NCBI GenBank assembly: GCA_934716785.1
Contig: CAKUYM010000182.1
Span: forward strand, 1-8,394
Source: an uncultured Bacteroides sp.
GTDB lineage: Bacteria > Bacteroidota > Bacteroidia > Bacteroidales > Bacteroidaceae
Direction: 5' to 3'
Length of the DNA stretch: 8,394 bases
Shown: in pieces, positions 5,861 through 8,394 of the stretch
How the letters are laid out: the number at the start of each line of letters is the position of its first letter
Numbering within the stretch: position 1 is the first letter of the stretch
Translations under genes and position numbers: made by a program
Notes under the pieces: model-generated
Database searches by the model: none
Told to the model about the DNA's origin: nothing
What the model saw: the letters and a program-made list of their open reading frames with translations, nothing else

Positions 5861-7459
5861 TTATTCGCTGAACCATTGAGGGTCTCCCGCGCGGTTTTTG
5901 AATAAAGCATCCTTTATCTTGAAGTTTCCGTTGTCCGGATCTTCGAAGAGGTCGGCGGATGTCTTGCCGTACTCATTGCACATGGCTGCACCTTCACTAT
6001 GCCATGCACAATCCGTAGTGTACCAGTTGTCGGAAGTTTCTTTGACGATATCTTTTATACTGCACAGCTTATTCTTGGCATCACTGCTGCCACATTTTGC
6101 AAATAAGCATTTGGTGATATTGATAGTATGCACCGTCACCTTGTTGGCGTCGATAAAGTGCTTTCCGCTCTTTTGGTCGCAAGCGTAGAACGTAGATTGA
6201 TCGATGTCGAATGTGGTGGAATTCGTTGTATTCTTGGCTGTAAGTGTGAATGTCGGTCCATCGGTTGCCGCCACATCATTGAATGTGCACTTGCTGATAT
6301 GGATGGAATTCAGATTTCCTTCCATGTCTTTGGTATTGATGATACCATACGAACCGATTTCGCTGAAAGTCGTATTGGTAAACTCAATGCTGTTGATTGA
6401 ACAACTTACGCCACCGCCCTGTACGCGCAATATACCGCGGGTTTTGGAAACGTTGCATTTGTCGAATATAAATGAAACATTCGTAGCCATGGCATCTTGG
6501 TTAATCATGTAGTCGCCGCTCTTACCGGCATTGTAGAGGTTCATGTTGTAGAACTTGACGGAAGTCGTACCCTCTCCGGCTGTCACTTCTTTAGGCTTGA
6601 AGTTGGCCTGCTGTTCACCGGATGCCCCCCAGAAGATGATGGCATTAACTTTCGCCGGGATGCTGAGCTTTTCCGTGCGTTCGAATGTGCTTCCTGCCGG
6701 GAATACGAGAACGATATTTCCCTCTTGTCCGGTAAGGGCTGCATCAATATCGTCTCCTTCTTTCAGATTGATGATGGTGTATCCCTCCGGAAAATCTTCT
6801 GTCGTCTCAAACTTGCAGCTACCTCTCAGTTTGCTATTGTTGTAGATAGAAACTTTGTAGGATGTGGCGGCTTTAAGATCGGTCAGGGTTGCTTTACCAG
6901 CAGATTTCTCCGCATCGGAAATATTACGCTGTGTCTTTCCCTCAGTCGATTCGATAATGAAGTGAGTGACATCACTTGCTCCTGCCGTCCAACTGATTGT
7001 GGCATTCTTGCTGGTTACATTGGCAACCCCTTCAATGATCTGCTCACTTTTGGTCGTGAATGTGCCATCATCCAATGTCGACCATTTGGATGGTTGCGCA
7101 GTTGCGGAGCAGGAACGCAGACGCAGATAATAGGTCGTTTGTTCTTCCAGTCCGGTGATGCTGTAAGGGCTGCTCGTGATGCTTTTATCTTCTCCGTAGA
7201 TGATGGATCCTTCTTGCAACTCATCATCCGTGAATTCGTTTTTGTTGACCTCTATGATATAATAGTCGGTGTTGGGAGTTACGCTCCAAGTGACTTCGGC
7301 TGTGAATGTTTGGGGAGTAACTGCGAGGGTATTGCTACGGAATAAACGATTGTATCGTTGGTCCGAGCTCCAGTCATTACTATTGCCGCAAGACGAAAAT
7401 GAAACGACTGCCAAGCAAATGATGCTTAATAAGGTGGTTATATTTGTAAGAATTTTCAT
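5861..7459 (-). CDS. Surface lipoprotein with FN3 domains and DUF4957/DUF5123-like beta-helix; probable glycan-binding protein
   Basis: The 532-residue protein begins with a lipoprotein signal peptide whose lipobox is FSSC, giving an acylated cysteine at residue 24. Two fibronectin-III-like domains follow (about 44-137 and 141-220), ending in typical ITGLEEQTTYYLRLRS and TDLKAATSYKVSIYN strands. Residues about 230-530 have short repeated beta-strand and turn units (FIFDKCNV, IEFTNTTFSEIGSYGI, IHISKCTFNDV, FDIDQSTFYAC, INITKCLFAKCG). I read these as a right-handed parallel beta-helix of the DUF4957 plus DUF5123 type. No lyase catalytic motif is seen. The gene sits 18 bp after the SusD-like stop, so it is co-transcribed and occupies the position usual for SusE/SusF-type surface glycan-binding proteins. 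A TTG at 7477 in the same frame would add six residues, but ATG at 7459 is preferred because it gives a normal MK start before the hydrophobic core. Binding of pectin is inferred. Confidence 0.88.
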   Translation of the reverse strand: MKILTNITTLLSIICLAVVSFSSCGNSNDWSSDQRYNRLFRSNTLAVTPQTFTAEVTWSVTPNTDYYIIEVNKNEFTDDELQEGSIIYGEDKSITSSPYSITGLEEQTTYYLRLRSCSATAQPSKWSTLDDGTFTTKSEQIIEGVANVTSKNATISWTAGASDVTHFIIESTEGKTQRNISDAEKSAGKATLTDLKAATSYKVSIYNNSKLRGSCKFETTEDFPEGYTIINLKEGDDIDAALTGQEGNIVLVFPAGSTFERTEKLSIPAKVNAIIFWGASGEQQANFKPKEVTAGEGTTSVKFYNMNLYNAGKSGDYMINQDAMATNVSFIFDKCNVSKTRGILRVQGGGVSCSINSIEFTNTTFSEIGSYGIINTKDMEGNLNSIHISKCTFNDVAATDGPTFTLTAKNTTNSTTFDIDQSTFYACDQKSGKHFIDANKVTVHTINITKCLFAKCGSSDAKNKLCSIKDIVKETSDNWYTTDCAWHSEGAAMCNEYGKTSADLFEDPDNGNFKIKDALFKNRAGDPQWFSE

Positions 7460-7477
7460 AATAATCGTTTTTATCAA

Positions 7478-8394
7478 TTAGAATCCGTATGAATTGGCCA
7501 ATGTTCCGTTTGATTCTGAAATTGTTTTACCGCCCAACGGAATCAGATGTCTGTTCTTGACACTCTTGTTCAATCCGGCGCTGACATATTCGTCCAGTCC
7601 GGACAGGTTGGCATCGTTGGAAGTCGTTCCGTCTTCGGTGAATACGTCTTTCTTCGTATCCGGATCTTTGGTTATTTTCCCGTTCGGGAATGTACCCCAA
7701 CCGGCTACATATTTCCAGTCAGTATCTTTGGCGGCATTCTTGGCGTCAAGTTCGTTGTTGATTTCTACGCCTGCAAACGGATAGTCGTACCAGCAGATGC
7801 TGCTCATGTCGATAGAGTATTCGTCATCGGCCTTCATTTTATAGAAGATATACTTCGGAGCCTTTGTGGTGAGTTCCCGGTAGTCTGCCTTGAACTGTTC
7901 TATCTTGTCAGATAATAGTCCCCAACGAATCAAGTCGTACTTACGTACACATTCTCCTGCAAACTCCCAAGCACGTTCGTTGACGATGGCATTGAAGAAA
8001 TCCTCGCCCGACGAGATGGCTGCTACATATGCCTGTGCATTGGCTTTGTTGTCAAATGCACGACTGTGGACTTCTGCCAGTGCGGTACGAGCTGTCATGG
8101 CTGTTCCGCCAAAAGGATTGGCTGCGTCGGCGCTATACAGTTCGTTCATGATTTCGGCATACATTAATAATATGTCGGAATAGCGCATGGCAATCCAGTT
8201 GATGCCATAACCTATTTTTGCATCGCTTGCGCGAACAGCGCTCAGCCACTCGTCATTCATCTTGCGGATGTCCCATTTGGCTACGTAGATACCGAACGGA
8301 GCGTTTTTCTGCATATTTTCCTTGATATGTCCGTTATCTTCCTTGAGCTCGTAAGTGGCACAAGTAACGTCACGGCGAAGGTCGGAATGGTCGA
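7478..8394 (-). CDS. SusD/RagB-family nutrient-binding lipoprotein, 5' partial
   Basis: This is the C-terminal ~304 residues of a SusD-like outer-membrane lipoprotein, which forms the lid on a SusC-type TonB-dependent transporter and captures glycan. The frame stays open past the internal Met at 8314 to the right edge, reading DHSDLRRDV close to the edge, which matches the conserved SusD segment before the C-terminal half. Family hallmarks are RYSDILLMYAE (8153-8185), ERAWEFAGECVRKYDLIRWG (7919-7978) and the terminal NRHLIPLG segment followed by LANSYGF, the usual SusD ending. The signal peptide, lipobox and TPR half lie outside the window, as should the partner susC gene upstream on the - strand. 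The stop TAA at 7478-7480 is followed after 18 bp by the next lipoprotein gene, consistent with a susC-susD-binding-protein operon. The glycan cannot be read from this fragment; pectin is inferred from the neighbours. Confidence 0.95.
   Translation of the reverse strand, partial: DHSDLRRDVTCATYELKEDNGHIKENMQKNAPFGIYVAKWDIRKMNDEWLSAVRASDAKIGYGINWIAMRYSDILLMYAEIMNELYSADAANPFGGTAMTARTALAEVHSRAFDNKANAQAYVAAISSGEDFFNAIVNERAWEFAGECVRKYDLIRWGLLSDKIEQFKADYRELTTKAPKYIFYKMKADDEYSIDMSSICWYDYPFAGVEINNELDAKNAAKDTDWKYVAGWGTFPNGKITKDPDTKKDVFTEDGTTSNDANLSGLDEYVSAGLNKSVKNRHLIPLGGKTISESNGTLANSYGF

Noticed and set aside
6497..7345. 282-codon open frame on the + strand opposite the beta-helix lipoprotein
   Set aside because: It is antisense to a gene with a good lipoprotein signal and FN3 domains, and the translation shows no domain.
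7460..7477. TTG at 7477 as the lipoprotein gene start
   Set aside because: The ATG at 7459 gives a normal MK-type signal peptide; TTG would add six residues with no support.

Overview
The window looks like part of a polysaccharide utilisation locus (PUL) from a gut Bacteroides or a close relative in the Bacteroidota. The evidence is a hybrid two-component system (HTCS) regulator, a SusD-family lipoprotein, a surface lipoprotein in the position usual for SusE/SusF-type glycan binders, and a secreted family 1 pectate lyase. Start sites lack a strong Shine-Dalgarno sequence, as is usual in this phylum. The target glycan is most likely pectin (homogalacturonan). This rests on the lyase and on the beta-helix lipoprotein, and is an inference.

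Layout, left to right. Positions 1-4173 (+ strand) hold a nearly complete HTCS regulator whose N-terminus lies off the left edge. Positions 4163-5677 (- strand) hold the pectate lyase, which overlaps the HTCS gene tail to tail by 11 bp. Positions 5678-5860 form the only sizeable non-coding gap. It contains three 20-bp direct repeats abutting the lyase start and a long hairpin with a T-run oriented as a terminator for the - strand. Positions 5861-7459 (- strand) hold a lipoprotein with two fibronectin-III-like domains and a beta-helix region (DUF4957/DUF5123 type). Positions 7478-8394 (- strand) hold the C-terminal ~304 residues of a SusD-like protein whose start, and presumably the partner SusC transporter, lie off the right edge.

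How the parts should work together (family knowledge plus inference): the HTCS propeller senses an oligosaccharide in the periplasm, phosphate passes from the kinase to the fused receiver, and the AraC-type domain activates the susC-susD-lipoprotein operon. The SusD protein and the lipoprotein capture glycan at the surface, the lyase cleaves it, and SusC imports the products. The hairpin between lipoprotein and lyase suggests the lyase is transcribed less than, or separately from, the genes upstream of it.

No RNA genes, insertion sequences, CRISPR arrays or prophage signs were seen. The system type is known. The less ordinary parts are the repeat/hairpin control region, the overlapping convergent gene ends, and two slippage- or expansion-prone repeats inside the lyase gene.
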